The notes: generated by a model from the sequence alone, not told the origin. Positions 46,934 to 58,900 are shown, counted from the first letter of the stretch. The stretch is 62,000 bases of DNA from Adiantum capillus-veneris (GCA_014529385.2 CM043962.1:41525098-41587097); one strand, 5' to 3'. Program-made: numbers and translations.

Positions 46934-46941
46934 TATAAAAA
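46934..46941 (+). promoter_or_regulatory. TATA box of the 3.9-kb element
   Basis: TATAAAAA within CATAAAAACTATAAAAAGAC, followed by a C-rich then CT-rich stretch (ACACTCTCTCTCATC) suited to a transcription start. It is preceded by a GC-rich block ending in GGCGCC. No other plus-strand TATA of this quality lies between it and the coding region. Confidence 0.5.
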
Positions 46942-47279
46942 GACCCCCTTCCATTCATAAAAATTTAGACTCGGAGCCTTGACACACTCTCTCTCATCTA
47001 GAAAGGCTGCTACACAGAAATCACTAGAGATTAAGCTAGTTGATTAAATTAAACGGTAATTAACCTAATCCTTCTTAATTAGCAAGGCTAGATTAATCTA
47101 TTTTCTTAATAAATTAAAGATTAGGCCTATGTATACTCAAAAATTCTCTCTTAATTAAATATTCTTTGTTGAATGTTGTAATTAAGTTTAGGGTTATTAA
47201 GATAATTAATGATTATATTATATTAGGGTTGAAATTGTCCATATTAACTATAAATTAATGAGAATTATATTAATCAAGT

Positions 47280-48650
47280 TTAGATTGTGTTGAGATAATT
47301 ATCAAAGTTAAATTAGACTATCATTAAGCTAGGAAAATTATCTTATAATTTTTTGAGTAATTTTCATAATTAAATTAGCAGAATTACATTGTTTTCTAGA
47401 GAAAAATAAAAGGAAAAATAATCAAATTGATTCAAAATGCTTTGAGCTATTTATCAAAGGTTAATTACATGTTAGAGAACCCGTGATAATTATGTTAACC
47501 TCAGATAATTGATTTTCTTAATTATTTTAGCAGAAATACTCTGTTTTTAGGACAAATTAAAAGGGGGAAATCAGCAAATTGATTCAAAATGCTTTGAGTT
47601 ATTCATCAAAGACTGATTACATGTTAGGAAATCCCTGATAATTATGTTAACCTGAGATAATTAATTATCATAATTATTTTAGCAGAAATACTCTGTTTTT
47701 AGGACAAATTAAAAGGGGAAAATTAGCAAATTGATTCAAAATGCTTTTAGTTATTTTTCAGAGGTCAATTACATGTTAGGAACCGAGTGATAATTATAAT
47801 AACCTCAGATAAGTAATTTACCTAATTACTTTAGTAGAATTACTCTGTTTTTAGAACAAATTAAATAGGGAAAATTAACAAATTGACTCAAAATGCTTTG
47901 AACTATTTATCAGATGTTAATTACATCTTAAAAAACCTATGATAATTAATTTAACTAATTACTTTATCTAAATTACTCTGTTTTTTAAGACAAATTAAAA
48001 GAGAGAAATTAGTAAATTGATTCAAAATGATTTGAGTTATTTATTAGAGGTTAATTACATGTTAGAAAAGCTGTGATAATTATGTTAATGTTAGATAATT
48101 AATTTACCTAATTACTTTAGCAGAATTACTCTGTTTTTAGGACAAATTAAAAGGGGGAAATTAGTAAATTGATTCAAAATGCTTTGAGTTGTTTATCAGA
48201 GGTTTATTACATGTTAGGGAACGTGGGATAATTATGTTATCTCAGATAATTGATTTTCCTAATTACTTTAGTAGAATTACTTTATTTTTAGGACAAATTA
48301 AATAGGGGAAATTAGCAAATTGATTCAAAATGCATTGAGTTATTTATCAGAGGTAAACTACATGGTAGGAAACCCAAGATAATTATTTTAACCTTAGATA
48401 ATTAGTTTACCTAATTATATCATTAAAATTACATTATTTTTAGGAAAAAATAAAAGGGGAAAAATAGTAAATTAATCCTAAAATCTTTGATAAAATTATC
48501 AGAGGTAGAACACACCTTGAGAAATCTGTGATAAATTCCCCAGCCTCAAATAAATAGTTTAAATATTTATTCTCATTAAAAATAACCAATTTTGCGTATA
48601 AAATAGAGAAAGGAAATTAGTAAATGAATTTATCTAACTACCAAATAAAT
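47280..48650 (+). repeat. 152-bp satellite, about eight to nine monomers
   Basis: The anchor TTCAAAATGCTTTGAG recurs at 47431, 47583, 47735, 47887, 48021, 48173, 48324 and (decayed) about 48474: spacing 152, 152, 152, 134, 152, 151, 150. Each AT-rich monomer also carries GTTAATTACATGTTAGGAA, GATAATTATGTTAACCT, GCAGAATTACTCTGTTTTTA and GGACAAATTAAAAGGGG. Outer monomers are more diverged than central ones. Confidence 0.92.
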
Positions 48651-49096
48651 ACTTGAGGTCCAAAATCACTATTGAAGGGTGGAAAAATTACCTCAACATA
48701 AATGGTTGGTATAACAAATTACTATAAGTAAAATTTTCTTAAATTAGACTATAAGTATAGGAGGGAAAGGTTATAAATCAAATTTATGAAAATTCCTAAA
48801 GATAGAAGATATCCAATTATACTTTAGGACGAGTAATCCATTAGCCGATAGAAATTATAATTTACTAGGGTTAAAAATGGAATATACACTAAGGGTAAAC
48901 CTAGTTAAAGGGCTTCCCTAATTAAATGGTAATTATGGAAAATTACTTATAGTATAAAGAAGTTACTAGAGAAATATCTCATCCAATTAAAGATACCTAC
49001 TTACTCCAAAAATTCTTATTTTTGGGTAAAAAGGAAAGAAAAGAGATTATTCAATTAAACTTCTAATCGATTAAGTATTTTTATAAGGCTGCCGAC

Positions 49097-49621
49097 ATGG
49101 CTCCAAAGAGAACTAGGGGAAATCCTCTTCCCGAGGAAGAGGACGTTAGCAACAAAAGAAATAAAGCCACTAATGACCATGAGGCTGGGCCTAGCCATAG
49201 GCCGACAGAGGAAAGTCTACGGGCTCTCGCCCAACAGCACATGGATGAGCAGTTCCAGGTGGATTTCTATTTTGTTCACTTAAAATCTTTTAAAGTCCAT
49301 TTTTTAAGTTAGCATTGCATACGTAAGGTTAGGAAGGATAAACTGGCTGTAAACGGAAGGTAACTTCCACGAAACCAATGAGCAATGATTGGAAATAGGA
49401 AAGACATGATTGAGTTATGATTGATTGACTTAGGAAAGAAATGTTTGACCATCCTTAAGACAGCTTGTCTCAAGACACCTATGATTCCTTGGAAATATTT
49501 TACTCCAGGTAATGAGTAATGATGGCAATACCGCCATGGATGAGTCGGTTTCCTCAGCGCGTGTGGAGTCTTTACCCCGTGCTTGTTTGTGTTTATGGAT
49601 ATTACTTAAGATTTCAAGTTT
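49097..49621 (+). CDS. Small two-exon coding region of unknown function
   Basis: ATG 49097 opens KRTRGNPLPEEEDVSNKR, then EAGPSHRPTEESLRALAQQ, a basic then acidic, helix-forming start. A donor at CCAG/GTGGAT (49260/49261) and an acceptor at ACTCCAG (to 49508) give a 248-nt intron in phase 0, with exon 2 reading VMSNDGNTAMDESVSSARVE and ending at TAG 49619-49621. Without splicing the frame ends at 49312. The opening resembles N-termini of some gypsy gag proteins, but this is not enough to assign it. It lies downstream of the TATA box and the satellite, so the satellite would sit in its 5' leader or a leader intron. The stretch 49622-50376 has no further recognised coding. Confidence 0.35.
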
Positions 49622-50376
49622 ATCCTAGAGGAACCGCCCGGTTGTATGGGCAGCCGGTTGGCGTATGGGCGCCCGGACTTTGGGTGATGGCTTTTTTCAC
49701 CCTGGTTTTTATAAATAAGGAATGGGTGCCGTTTTTTCACCCCTATATAGGTGGTCTTGAGACAAGCCATTACTGGTCAGAGATACTTCAGAATGACAGT
49801 ACCTTGTCTTAAGTCTAAAGATGTTTGTTTGCTGAAAGAACGTCTTCAATACTATTTTCAAAGGTTCTTAATGAAATTCAGTTGTGAAAGTTAACAGGAA
49901 TCATTGTTCTAATTGTGAAAAGAATGTGGTAGTAATTAAACAACACAGAAATCATGTGTGAGTGCGGGGTGGTAAGTGGGGATTGACTAAGGTTGTCAAT
50001 CATGGACGGGTGGACCTGATTAGTCAGGTAACTATCCATTCCCGCGCACTAAAACGTTTAGAAACTTCTTCACTTGGATGAGGAATCCACCAACGGCTGC
50101 GCCCTCACATATGTTAGGGGGAAAAAAGCGTTGGTTAAGGAAACTATAATCTGAATGATGAAGTTATAGGGCCGGAATAAATTTTTTTTAGTGGTTCTGT
50201 TTCCATTGCCAGATAGGACTAGGTCTCTTTCTAGGGCTATAAACCTAAACCATTGTCAATGGTAAAGGTGAATTCCCTGGAATTTTTCCTGTTTAAGGAT
50301 TCTGACTTTAGTAGGCCTAGAGACCTGTCAATGGTCCCATCCCGTTGTTGGTGTCGGCGGGTTTGGGGACCTTACA

Positions 50377-51407
50377 ACACATCGCTGACAAGCGGCCGCC
50401 ATAGCCTCAACTCCAAGCTCACGAGGTCAAGCTCCACATGCTTCCAATGGGGGCTTCTCGTGTAGGCTAAATACTCCAGTACTCAGCCATTTTCCTGCGC
50501 ATGTGGGATTTTGGGGCTGCCACGTGGCACCTAGTGGTGAGGCCACTCCCAAATACTTTTTCTAGCTTTGTTTAAGTTCATTGGATGTAAAAGAAAAAAC
50601 CTCCTTCAACTGCTACTCCATGCCATTTGTGGCTCAAAACTCCGGTTCCCAATCCACAAAGCTAGGTCACAACTTCATGATGTCGACTTCAAACCCATCC
50701 ACCCTCATCACATTTCACAGTTCTCCAAGCACTCGAACCAAGGCCACAAAAACCGACCAAGAGCACCCAATCTTCCGGCTTTAGTATCTTTCCACTCCGG
50801 GATCCGTTCGACGTGCAGTCAATTCTTGCTAGCACCGTATGATGCATACCCTGCTCTAGAACCTTATTGAGGCTAAAAAGACGCCAGATGACACACCTCC
50901 CCATGTGGTCAGGTAGGCACCAACCTAGCCCCCGACAAAACTTCAACTGGCCATAAAATGCAAACCGTGGCTCTGATCTACAATCTGAAAAGACAGGTAG
51001 GCTCTATACATCAAGCACTACTAGCCTACACCCTGACATCCACTTGGACCACCAGTCCCCAGTTGCCCTGTCCGGCAAGAGTCTGCAACACACTGAACCT
51101 TCCCCCTTCAATAACTTGGGCCCCGTAGCTCAGTTTGATGAGCCATTTGGACCTGCTCCTTCAACATTTCAAACTCTATATTCTTGGACCCAAAGACTAC
51201 ATCTTGCATTTTTTTCATCTGCTACTCAAATTAGCCTCTTATGGAGCCCTTCTTGGCCTATAAACCACATCAATCATACACCTCCGTTGTTGCCTGTCAG
51301 TCCATGATCGTCCTAGCTGCTCCAACCTTTTGCTGAGCTTCTGCTAACCTGCACATATCGACCCATGCCACCTTCTACGGTCAACATACTTTGGCTGTAC
51401 CAACGTC
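50377..51407 (-). mobile_element. GC-rich repeat copy B, right part
   Basis: Similar to 18720-19758 of copy A: shared GCGCATGTGG...GTGGCA, GATGCATACC/GAAGCATACC, CCTGTC...GTCTGCAACAC, and the terminal TTTGGCTGTACCAACGTCT against TTTGGTTGCACCAATGTCT. Beyond 51407 similarity ends. Confidence 0.65.
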
Positions 51408-51849
51408 TAAGAACTACAGGGGGAGATAAAAAATGCATACCCCTCTTTTTTTTTTAAATTCCTCCCATCTTCATTACTCATCATTGAGTTCCCTCTCCCA
51501 AAAATCAATTGTAGACTCAAAAGTTCCCCAAAACTCCTTTAAAAAGGAGTGTCTAAGATAGCCCTTTTTGGACCACCTATACATGCTTTCACCCTTAACC
51601 TCTTTGTAGTATTTGATGCATTGTATTGCTGGAAATTGATGGCTTGGAGGTTTCTTTTTTTTGTTGCTATTCCTTCCTCTTGTTACCGTTGTTTGATTCT
51701 TGCATGGTATGAACTGCTACAAGCTTGTCCGTAGGGTATGTAAGAGTTCCTCCGTGCATTGCAAACCCTTGTCTGGCATGTCCCATTAGTCTTTGCAAAT
51801 GTCATGGACTTGAACTTCTATTGCAAACAATAATCCCATACCTCTTTAA

Positions 51850-53074
51850 GTAGCCTCTAAGTAGCCCACAATAGGATCACTCAATTTGTTTCTTGAAGAT
51901 GATTTTCTTAAAAGAAGAGGCCGGTAGAAAAGTATCCCAAAATCTCTAATAGTAAACATCCAATGTGTCCTCCTTGGTCATTCGCATATGATTCCAGGCT
52001 GTAATTACATCTCATTCATATTGCAGCCAAGAAGAAGTGAAAACTTGCTTGAACTGTAGCCACTGCATTGGTGCTTTCCTTCATAGAAGTAGGGTAGACC
52101 TAGGATGCCGCTCTCCATACCTTGGAGTGCTCTGAGTAACGCCCTCTAGAGTAAGTGATGTCAAAGTGTTGCATGAAAGCGAGGGCCTTGTGGGTATCCT
52201 TAAAGCTGGAGAACGGATCGAACTTTAATGCTTACCCATCCTTCTTGAAATCCTTAGGCTTCTTGCCCTTATCCTTGAGATAATTGTAATGGTTGGCTCT
52301 GTATAGGTACTTCCTCTTTGTTGCAAACATCAGCTCATCAAAATCCGAGCTCTCAAAAGAGGAAGAGTCCTCGTCCAAACCGCCAAAGTGCTTCCGACAT
52401 CTTTTGCAATATTTTCTTTTCTTTTCCTTCTTCTTGCCTTTGGTATGCCTCAGAGTCTTTCTCCTCTTCCTGTTCTTTCTATTCTCATCACTAGACTCAA
52501 AGAAAGAAGAACTCTTCAAACTATCAGAAAAGGACGAGGATGAAATGGAAATACCCTCAAATCACATACATTTCTTTGTCTTTCGGGAATTCTCAAAAGC
52601 ATATTTCCAACCCAAGTAGCCAAGATAATCAATTTCTTGAGTCTTCTTCCACGGCTACCTCTTGGTCTTCATGAGTCTACTGACTCACTGTTGTACCGCT
52701 TCATCAAATTCCTCTGAGTGGACCCTGTGAGTGAGTTCTGTTGAAGTAGTCATATTTTCTAAACTGATTTACGAGGTGAATAAATAGCGGTGACCCATCA
52801 AGAATGCATCTCGTCAAGTGGGTGCTTGATCAAAAAATTTGTGTACTAGGAATCCTTGGAGTATTGGAGCATTTGTCGAGCACAAGTGTCGACTTGCTAT
52901 TGACGTTGCATCTCCATCCATTTGTATTTGATAGGTAGAGACGGTCCTTATTCTTTTTCCAAATCTTCAGAAGGTGGTCAATGTTTGTTTGAATCCCTGT
53001 TGTTTTCTCTTGAACCCAAGGGATCGTGTGCCATAGTTTCCTCTTGGCGAGATTTGTCGATTGAATCCATGTGT
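51850..53074 (-). pseudogene. Ty3/gypsy gag remnant
   Basis: Starts at ATG 53074 (MDSIDKSRQEETMAHDPLGS) and decays through several stops. An open frame 52519-52232 is very Lys/Ser/Glu-rich (KKKEKKRKYCKRCRKHFG, YLYRANHYNYLKDKGK). Beyond one TAA the same frame continues with a gag-domain core, KFDPFSSFKDTHKALAFMQH, then a TAG, then shifted-frame QWLQFKQVF, DVITAWNHMRMTKEDTLDVY and RFWDTFLPASSFKK to about 51880. The order and the W...F...A..MQ pattern are those of gypsy capsid. The primer site lies 43 bp upstream of the ATG. Pol is absent. Confidence 0.75.
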
Positions 53075-53116
53075 GCTGCAAGGGATAAAATCCTCCATAG
53101 AAGAAGAATCATCTGT

Positions 53117-53600
53117 GCTTTGATACTACTGCAGTAGACTTGGACACTTCAAGCCAAGATCTATCACAACACAAGCAAGAAATTTGGAAGAACTGAACAA
53201 AATTGAGAGAGAGATGATGCAACACGGCAAAGTTTCACACCCAGAGGTATTGCCCCCAAAGATGATGCCCCTTCTTGATATTTGTTTATTATTATGCTTC
53301 CAAAAGTTACAATGTTTGAGGCTCCTGTTCTCTTTGTAGTGCTCCCAAGCTAATCTAATGTGAATGAGGCCTTGGCACTTTATTTGTAGGCCAAATTTTA
53401 CATTAGAAGCATCAAGTCTAAAAGAATTATGTCCCAAAAGCTGGCCTAGATGCCTCCAATGCAAATCACAAAAATCCATACGACTGCCACATCAACAACG
53501 TAAATTATTTGTCCTTTAATTCATGCTACATCATCACTTTGTGATAGACTCTCTCTCTCCTACTCACTCCCAAAAAGTGCATGTTTGTAAGAAGCACTTA
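53117..53600 (-). mobile_element. Primer site and presumed 5' LTR of the gag remnant
   Basis: GCTTTGATACTA at 53117-53128 (minus sense TAGTATCAAAGC) is two changes from the tRNA-Met primer site and stands just upstream of the gag ATG. The sequence to its right would be the 5' LTR; a TATA-like CCTACAAATAAAG lies near 53380 on the minus strand. The outer end is not clear (about 53600). The minus frame 53479-53126 that overlaps it is not taken as a gene. Confidence 0.5.
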
Positions 53601-53605
53601 TGACT

Positions 53606-54493
53606 AGATCTCCAAGGAATCCAGAGGCTGTTGAATTTGCCTATCTTGGGGCATCTCATGCTGATCTTGAGTTGCCTCCAAATGCTGATCTTGGAATGTC
53701 TATCCACCCAACTTCTCTTAAACATCCTCTCGATCTTGATCTAGTAACTTCTCCTCTGGAGGTTTGCATGGGGATTTCTCTGCTTATCTCACTATCTGCC
53801 CATAGAAAAGGATAGGTTGTGCCTGGTCTTGTCTACCTTCTTTCTATGTCTTTGTCTCTGTGTGTGATCAACACAGTGTTGTGGCTGACCTTGGAGCCCA
53901 TAGTCCCTCCTGCTCTTACAAAAGACTGACCAACATTTCAGCTCTAGAGAAGGTATTAGTACCAGCATACATTATGACAAAATGAGAAAAAGATGAGTAA
54001 AGTGTTGCTATTGTGCATGACAATCTTAGCCTTACATGTATGTTAGAGTAGATCTCCAAGGAATCCAGAGGCTGTTGAATTTGCCTATCTTGGGGCATCT
54101 CATGCTGATCTTGAGTTGCCTCCAAATGCTGATCTTGGAATGTCTGTCCACCCAACTTCTCTTAAACATCCTTTCGATCTTGATCTGGTAACTTCTCCTC
54201 TGAAGGTTTGCATGGGGATTTCTCTACTTATCTTACTATCTGCCCATAGAAAAGGATAGGTTGTGCCTGGCCCTGTCTACCTTCTTTCTATGTCTTTGTC
54301 TCTGTGTGTGATCAACACAGTGTTGTGGCTGACCTTGGAGCCCATAGTCCCTCCTGCTCTTACAAAAGACTGACCAACATTTCAGCTCTAGAGAAGGTAT
54401 TAGTACCAGCATACATTATGACAAAATGAGAAAAATATGAGTAAAGTGTTGCTATTGTGCATGACAATCTTAGCCTTACATGTATGTTATAGT
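53606..54493 (+). repeat. 444-bp tandem duplication (two copies)
   Basis: Copy 1 is 53606-54049 and copy 2 54050-54493, joined head to tail at AGATCTCCAAGG. Few substitutions separate them, so it is recent. Each copy has short GCTGATCTTG repeats. No gene is recognised in it. Confidence 0.93.
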
Positions 54494-54739
54494 ATATACA
54501 TTGTAATATGCAGCTGAAGTGATTGATGTGGTGAATTCTCAAGATGAGTGCTTAGTGCATACTAAAGGTTACTTTCATTGCATGAGAGAGTTCCTTTTAC
54601 TTCATGTGTGCGATGTGCAATTGAGTAGAGAGACAATAGAGAATGATATTGCAGCGAGTGAAGGTTTTATGAGTATTAAAGAAAGAGAAGAAAACTAACA
54701 TCGGATGGGGTCTTGACTCTTAACCCTTCTTCAAGGGAG

Positions 54740-54960
54740 CTTTAGGCTAAATAAACCCTAAACTCTAAAATCTTAAAACATTGAACCTTAAAACCCTAAA
54801 CCTTAAACTTAAACCTAAAACAATCCTAAAACTTAAATTAATTCTAAACCCTAATATAATCTTAAACTTTAAACCTAAAACACGAGACCCTAACTTTTAG
54901 CTAACCTTAAATCTAGAAGCTAAAACCTACATTGACCCTTACAGCTTAAACTATTAGGAA
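54740..54960 (+). repeat. Degenerate telomere-like repeat tract, left
   Basis: Variants of the plant telomere unit CCCTAAA (AAACCCTAAAC, CCTTAAAC, CCTAAAAC) fill about 220 bp. No long run of perfect units is present. Confidence 0.65.
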
Positions 54961-54989
54961 ATATGACATAGCTAAATAAATATTGAGTA

Positions 54990-55031
54990 GCTTACTTAAT
55001 GGGGAGAGAGAAATTTTCACACACGAGAGAT

Positions 55032-55103
<72 letters not shown>

Positions 55104-55698
55104 ACGATATACGTAGTTCAACCAGTGTGACTTACATCCACGGGAAAGCAGTCACTCAATGGCTTTAGTACTTCAAACAAAAAGTAAGCTACAAAGGGAT
55201 TATACCCTTAATAGAGCTCCCACCTTGCTTTAGTATCACCACCTCACACCAACTTCACAATGCACCACAATGCTTCACAATCCATTTTTATGTGTAGAGG
55301 AGGCCTACTTTTATAGGCCAAAAGGGCTGCCCTTTCTCATGAGAGGCAGCCATGTGGAGCCGCCTTGTGTAGATAAGTCCAAATCCGACCCTCCAATCTG
55401 CCCATGTGTGGCCGCCCTTGAGAAGACAAGTCCTCCTTTGAAATTGGCCACCGGCCATTGACTTCCGACCACCGGTCACCGAACATTGACTACCAGCCAT
55501 CGGCCAACCGGCCGGTTGTTTTCTGACCACTTTTTGGTGGTCATCCAGCCATAATATTCCGGCGAAGCTAGTCTCGAGCTTTGCTCGAGATTGACCGTGA
55601 AAATTTTGGTTTTCGGTGAGTGATTTTTCTTCACGCATGATGGCTTCTCCTCATAATGGGGGCCTTACAAATGTGCGTTTTAGGCTCCATACTTAACA
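54990..55698 (-). mobile_element. 3' LTR of copia remnant
   Basis: On the minus strand AAGTAAGAGAT (polypurine tract) precedes TGTTAAGTATGGAGCC at 55698. TATAAAAG (minus, 55315-55308) marks the promoter. It contains a (GA)n tract at 55035-55102. The left end is not sharply defined. Confidence 0.6.
55035..55102 (+). repeat. (GA)n microsatellite, 68 bp
   Basis: A pure run within the presumed copia LTR (R-U5 part). Confidence 0.95.
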
Positions 55699-55758
55699 AT
55701 CTCTTACTTGGAGACTGATATCCAAACCAAACCTGTGACTGCTTTCCATCTTGGATTC

Positions 55759-58315
55759 TTATCCTTGAATGCCAAATGAAGATGAGAAAAAGATCAACTT
55801 CTTCTTGTTGACCACCTTTGTAGACATGTCTGCAGGATTTTCACTTGTATGCACCTTTCCTAGCTTTAGCTGTCCCTCTTCTAAAAGAGTGCGTATGAAG
55901 TGATATCTCACCTCAAACTGAGTTCTTTGCAAGATGGATAGCACTTTGGCTATCACTATACAAGACACAATTGTCTTGTTTGAATCCAAGCTCTCCTAAG
56001 AATCTGTGAAGCCACATAATTTCTTTGCTTGCCTCCGTCATTGCAACCTACTTTGCTTCCGTGGTAGAAAGTGAGGCCACTTTCTGCAGCTTTGAAGCCC
56101 AACTCACTGCTGTGCCTCCAACCGTGAAGACATAGCCAGTAGTGCTCCTTCGAGTATCTTTGTCACCTTCCATATTTGCATCAACATACCCTTGAAGAAA
56201 AATATCAGTTCCTCCAAAATACAAAGCATTTGTTGTTGTCCCTTTTAGATACCTAAGTATCCACTTCACAGTTTGCCAATGCTCTTTACCTGGGTTGTCC
56301 ATGAACCTACTCACAACTCCCACTGCATGTGCAATATCTGACCTTGTCCAGACCATAGCATACATTAGAGAACCTACCGCTGCAGCATATGGAACTTTAG
56401 ACATATAGGCTATCTCTACTTGTGTCTCTGGAAACATATCCTTGGTTAGTTTAAAGTGACCAGCCAAAGGTGTAGAAACTGTTTTTGCATTTTACATTGC
56501 AAACATTTCTAGTACCTTCTTGATATAATCCTCTTGAGATGGCTTTATTGTCTTCTTCGTCCTGTCCCTTGATATCTTCATACTAAGTATCCTCTTTGCA
56601 CCACCTAAATCTTTCATTGAAAAAGATTTAGATAGCTCCTCTTTTAGGTCTTTGATGTCTGGCATGTTAGCACTTGCAATCAGCATGTCATCAACATACA
56701 ACATTAGGATGATGAACTTCCCATCTCCCAGATTCTTCATGTAGACGCAGTGATCCAAGTTGCATCTTGTGAATCCATGATCCAACATCCATCGATCAAA
56801 CTTGTCTTGATGCTTGCTTTAAACCATACAAGCTCTTCTTTAATCTGCAAACCATTTTCTCCTTACCCCTTACTTCATACCCCTTTGGTTGAAGCATGTA
56901 AGTTTCCTCCTCTAAGTCACCGTGAGGGAATTCCGTATTTACATATATTTGCTAGAGATTTAAATCATGAGCAACCACAAGGCTTAAGGCAAGCCTAATT
57001 GAGTTCATTTTTACAACATGAGAAAATATTTCATTGAAGTCAATACCTTTCTTTTGAGAAAACCCTTTCACCACAAGCTTATAATTGTACCTTTTCTTCC
57101 CACCTTCTTCTTCCTTCACCTTATACTCCCATTTGTTCTGCAGTGCCCGCTTACCTTTAGGCAACTCAACCAACTCCCATGTTTGGTTGCGGTGTAGTGA
57201 GTCCATCTCCACTTGCATGCTCTTCATCTATTCTTCTTTGGATTCATGATGCATAGCTTCTTCGTATGATTCTGGCTTATCAGAATCTAAGATCAAGAGA
57301 TGGTTGAATGAAGGAACAAACCTTTTTGGAGATCTACTTGCTCTTGTGGATCTTTGGGGAATAGGTTGAGGCTCCTCATTTGGTTGACGTTGTTGCAGGT
57401 TGTCACCATTTGCACCCCTTGAGTCTTCACTGTCCTCAAGCTCCATGTACTCATCACCTGTTTCTTTTGTTTGTTTTCTTTCCAAGTAATCTTTGTACAT
57501 ATTTTGTTCATTGAAAATTATATCCCTACTTCTAAAGATTTTACCATCTTCAGGATTCCATAGACGATACCCAAAGTCACCTTCTCCAGAGCCGATGAAG
57601 AAACACTTTTTGACTTTGCATCTAGCTTTGACCTTAGACTTTGACCTTAGACTTCTATCTATGTGCATGAAAGCCTCACACCCAAACACTTTGAGACATG
57701 AATAGTTCACCGGCTTACCTATCCACGCCTCCTCTAGAACTCCCCCATCCAATGCCGTTAAGGGTGATCGGTTGATTAAGTACACAAACATACTTACTGC
57801 TTCCATCCAAAGCTCAAGCGGTAGGCCTGCATGTAGCCGCATGCTTCGTGCTCGCTTCATGATTGTCCTGTTCATCCTTTGTGAAATCCCATTTTGTTGA
57901 GGTGTCCTTGGGGTTGTCCTTTGCCTCTGAATGCCATTGCTAACACAAAATCTTTCAAAAGCTTGGCTGCAATATTCGTCTCCATTGTCGGATCTGAGGC
58001 ATTTAACCTTAGTACCTGTTTCATTCTCCACAAAGGCTTTCCACCTTTGAAATATGGAAAACACATCGGATTTATTCTTCATTACATAAACCCATGTTTG
58101 CATCGTCTATGAATGTTACATAGTACAATGAGCCACCAAGTGATGGTGTACTTGCAGGATCCCAAACATCAGAATGAACCAACTCAAGTTTTTTATTTTT
58201 TCTTTCATTTCTTAAATTTTAAAATTCTACTCTCTTTTGTTTACCATAAACACAATCTTCACAGAACTCTAAGTTCACTTCTTTCAAACCTGGTAGAAGC
58301 TTCTTTACACCCTAC
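55759..58315 (-). pseudogene. Ty1/copia pol: integrase, RT, RNase H
   Basis: From 58315 leftward: a decayed GAG-pre-integrase region with ELVHSDVWDPASTPSLGG, integrase (CLRSDNGDEY), a linker, then RT (TWELVELPKGKRALQNKW; LYVDDMLIA at about 56690) and RNase H (VGSLMYAMVWTRSDIAHAVG, YVDANMEGDKDTRRSTTGY, TSENPADMSTKVV). The frame 58103-57228 is open for 291 codons; a TAG separates it from the RT start, a shift follows between 56952 and 56788, and a TAA lies at 56492. The catalytic Glu of integrase (QQNG..ERMNRT in the family) is Gln here (QQNGISQRMNRT). The 5' LTR, gag and protease are missing; the remnant stops abruptly at telomere-like sequence. Confidence 0.92.
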
Positions 58316-58690
58316 CTAATCCTAAATTCTAAACCAGCTCAAAGCTAGTTTAGAATTCTAAACTAGTTCAAAGCTCTAAATTAAATCACACTAAACGCTA
58401 AACTAACCATATAACTTAAAATAACCCTAAATCCTACCATAAACTCTAACTTATCTTAAATCTTGAAACCCTAAACTAACTCTACATTCTAAACTAATCT
58501 TAAGCTCTAAACTACTAGAATACACTTAAGCTTAAACTAACCATATAATATAAACTAACCCTAAATCCTAAAACCATAAAATGCTAAAACCCTAAACCCT
58601 AAAACTAAACCTCAACTAGCCTTAAAAACTAAACCAATTTTGAACCCTAAACTAGTCTTAAACTTTAATCTATGTCATAAACCCAAAAAT
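58316..58690 (+). repeat. Degenerate telomere-like repeat tract, right
   Basis: About 370 bp of CCTAAA-type variants, best at about 58580-58610 (AAACCCTAAACCCTAAAAC). It has the same type and orientation as the left tract at 54740. Confidence 0.65.
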
Positions 58691-58900
58691 AGCAAATAGG
58701 AAACCGCTCAATTAAACTCGATCACTAATTTGCGCGCGCATTAATCTGAATCTACCTAGATGCTGCTAAAGTCCACCCACAAGCCTGCTCGTCGTGCGGT
58801 GCGCTGTCTCTGCCATCCCACCTCCTCCACCCCCTCCGCACCCAACCTCCCCTCGCTTCCTCCTGCGAGCAGCTCGTGGCACAGAGCTTCACTCGCACTC

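Larger units (their letters stand above)
46458..50376 (+). mobile_element. 3.9-kb TG...CA-bounded insertion, giant solo LTR or non-autonomous element
   Basis: Begins TGTAAGGTTTCC and ends GGGGACCTTACA, giving TGTAAGG/CCTTACA ends. It is flanked by GCACA (46453-46457) and ACACA (50377-50381), four of five matching. It splits copy B of the GC-rich repeat exactly where copy A is continuous, which supports a single insertion. Inside: a 9-bp hairpin at the very start (46460-46485), a TATA box, a 152-bp satellite array, and a small coding region. No primer site, polypurine tract, RT or second LTR was found. A solo LTR of this size would be very long; a non-autonomous element is the alternative. Confidence 0.65.

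Noticed and set aside
53126-53479. A 117-codon minus frame
   Set aside because: It lies in the presumed LTR directly upstream of a primer site and has no known domain.
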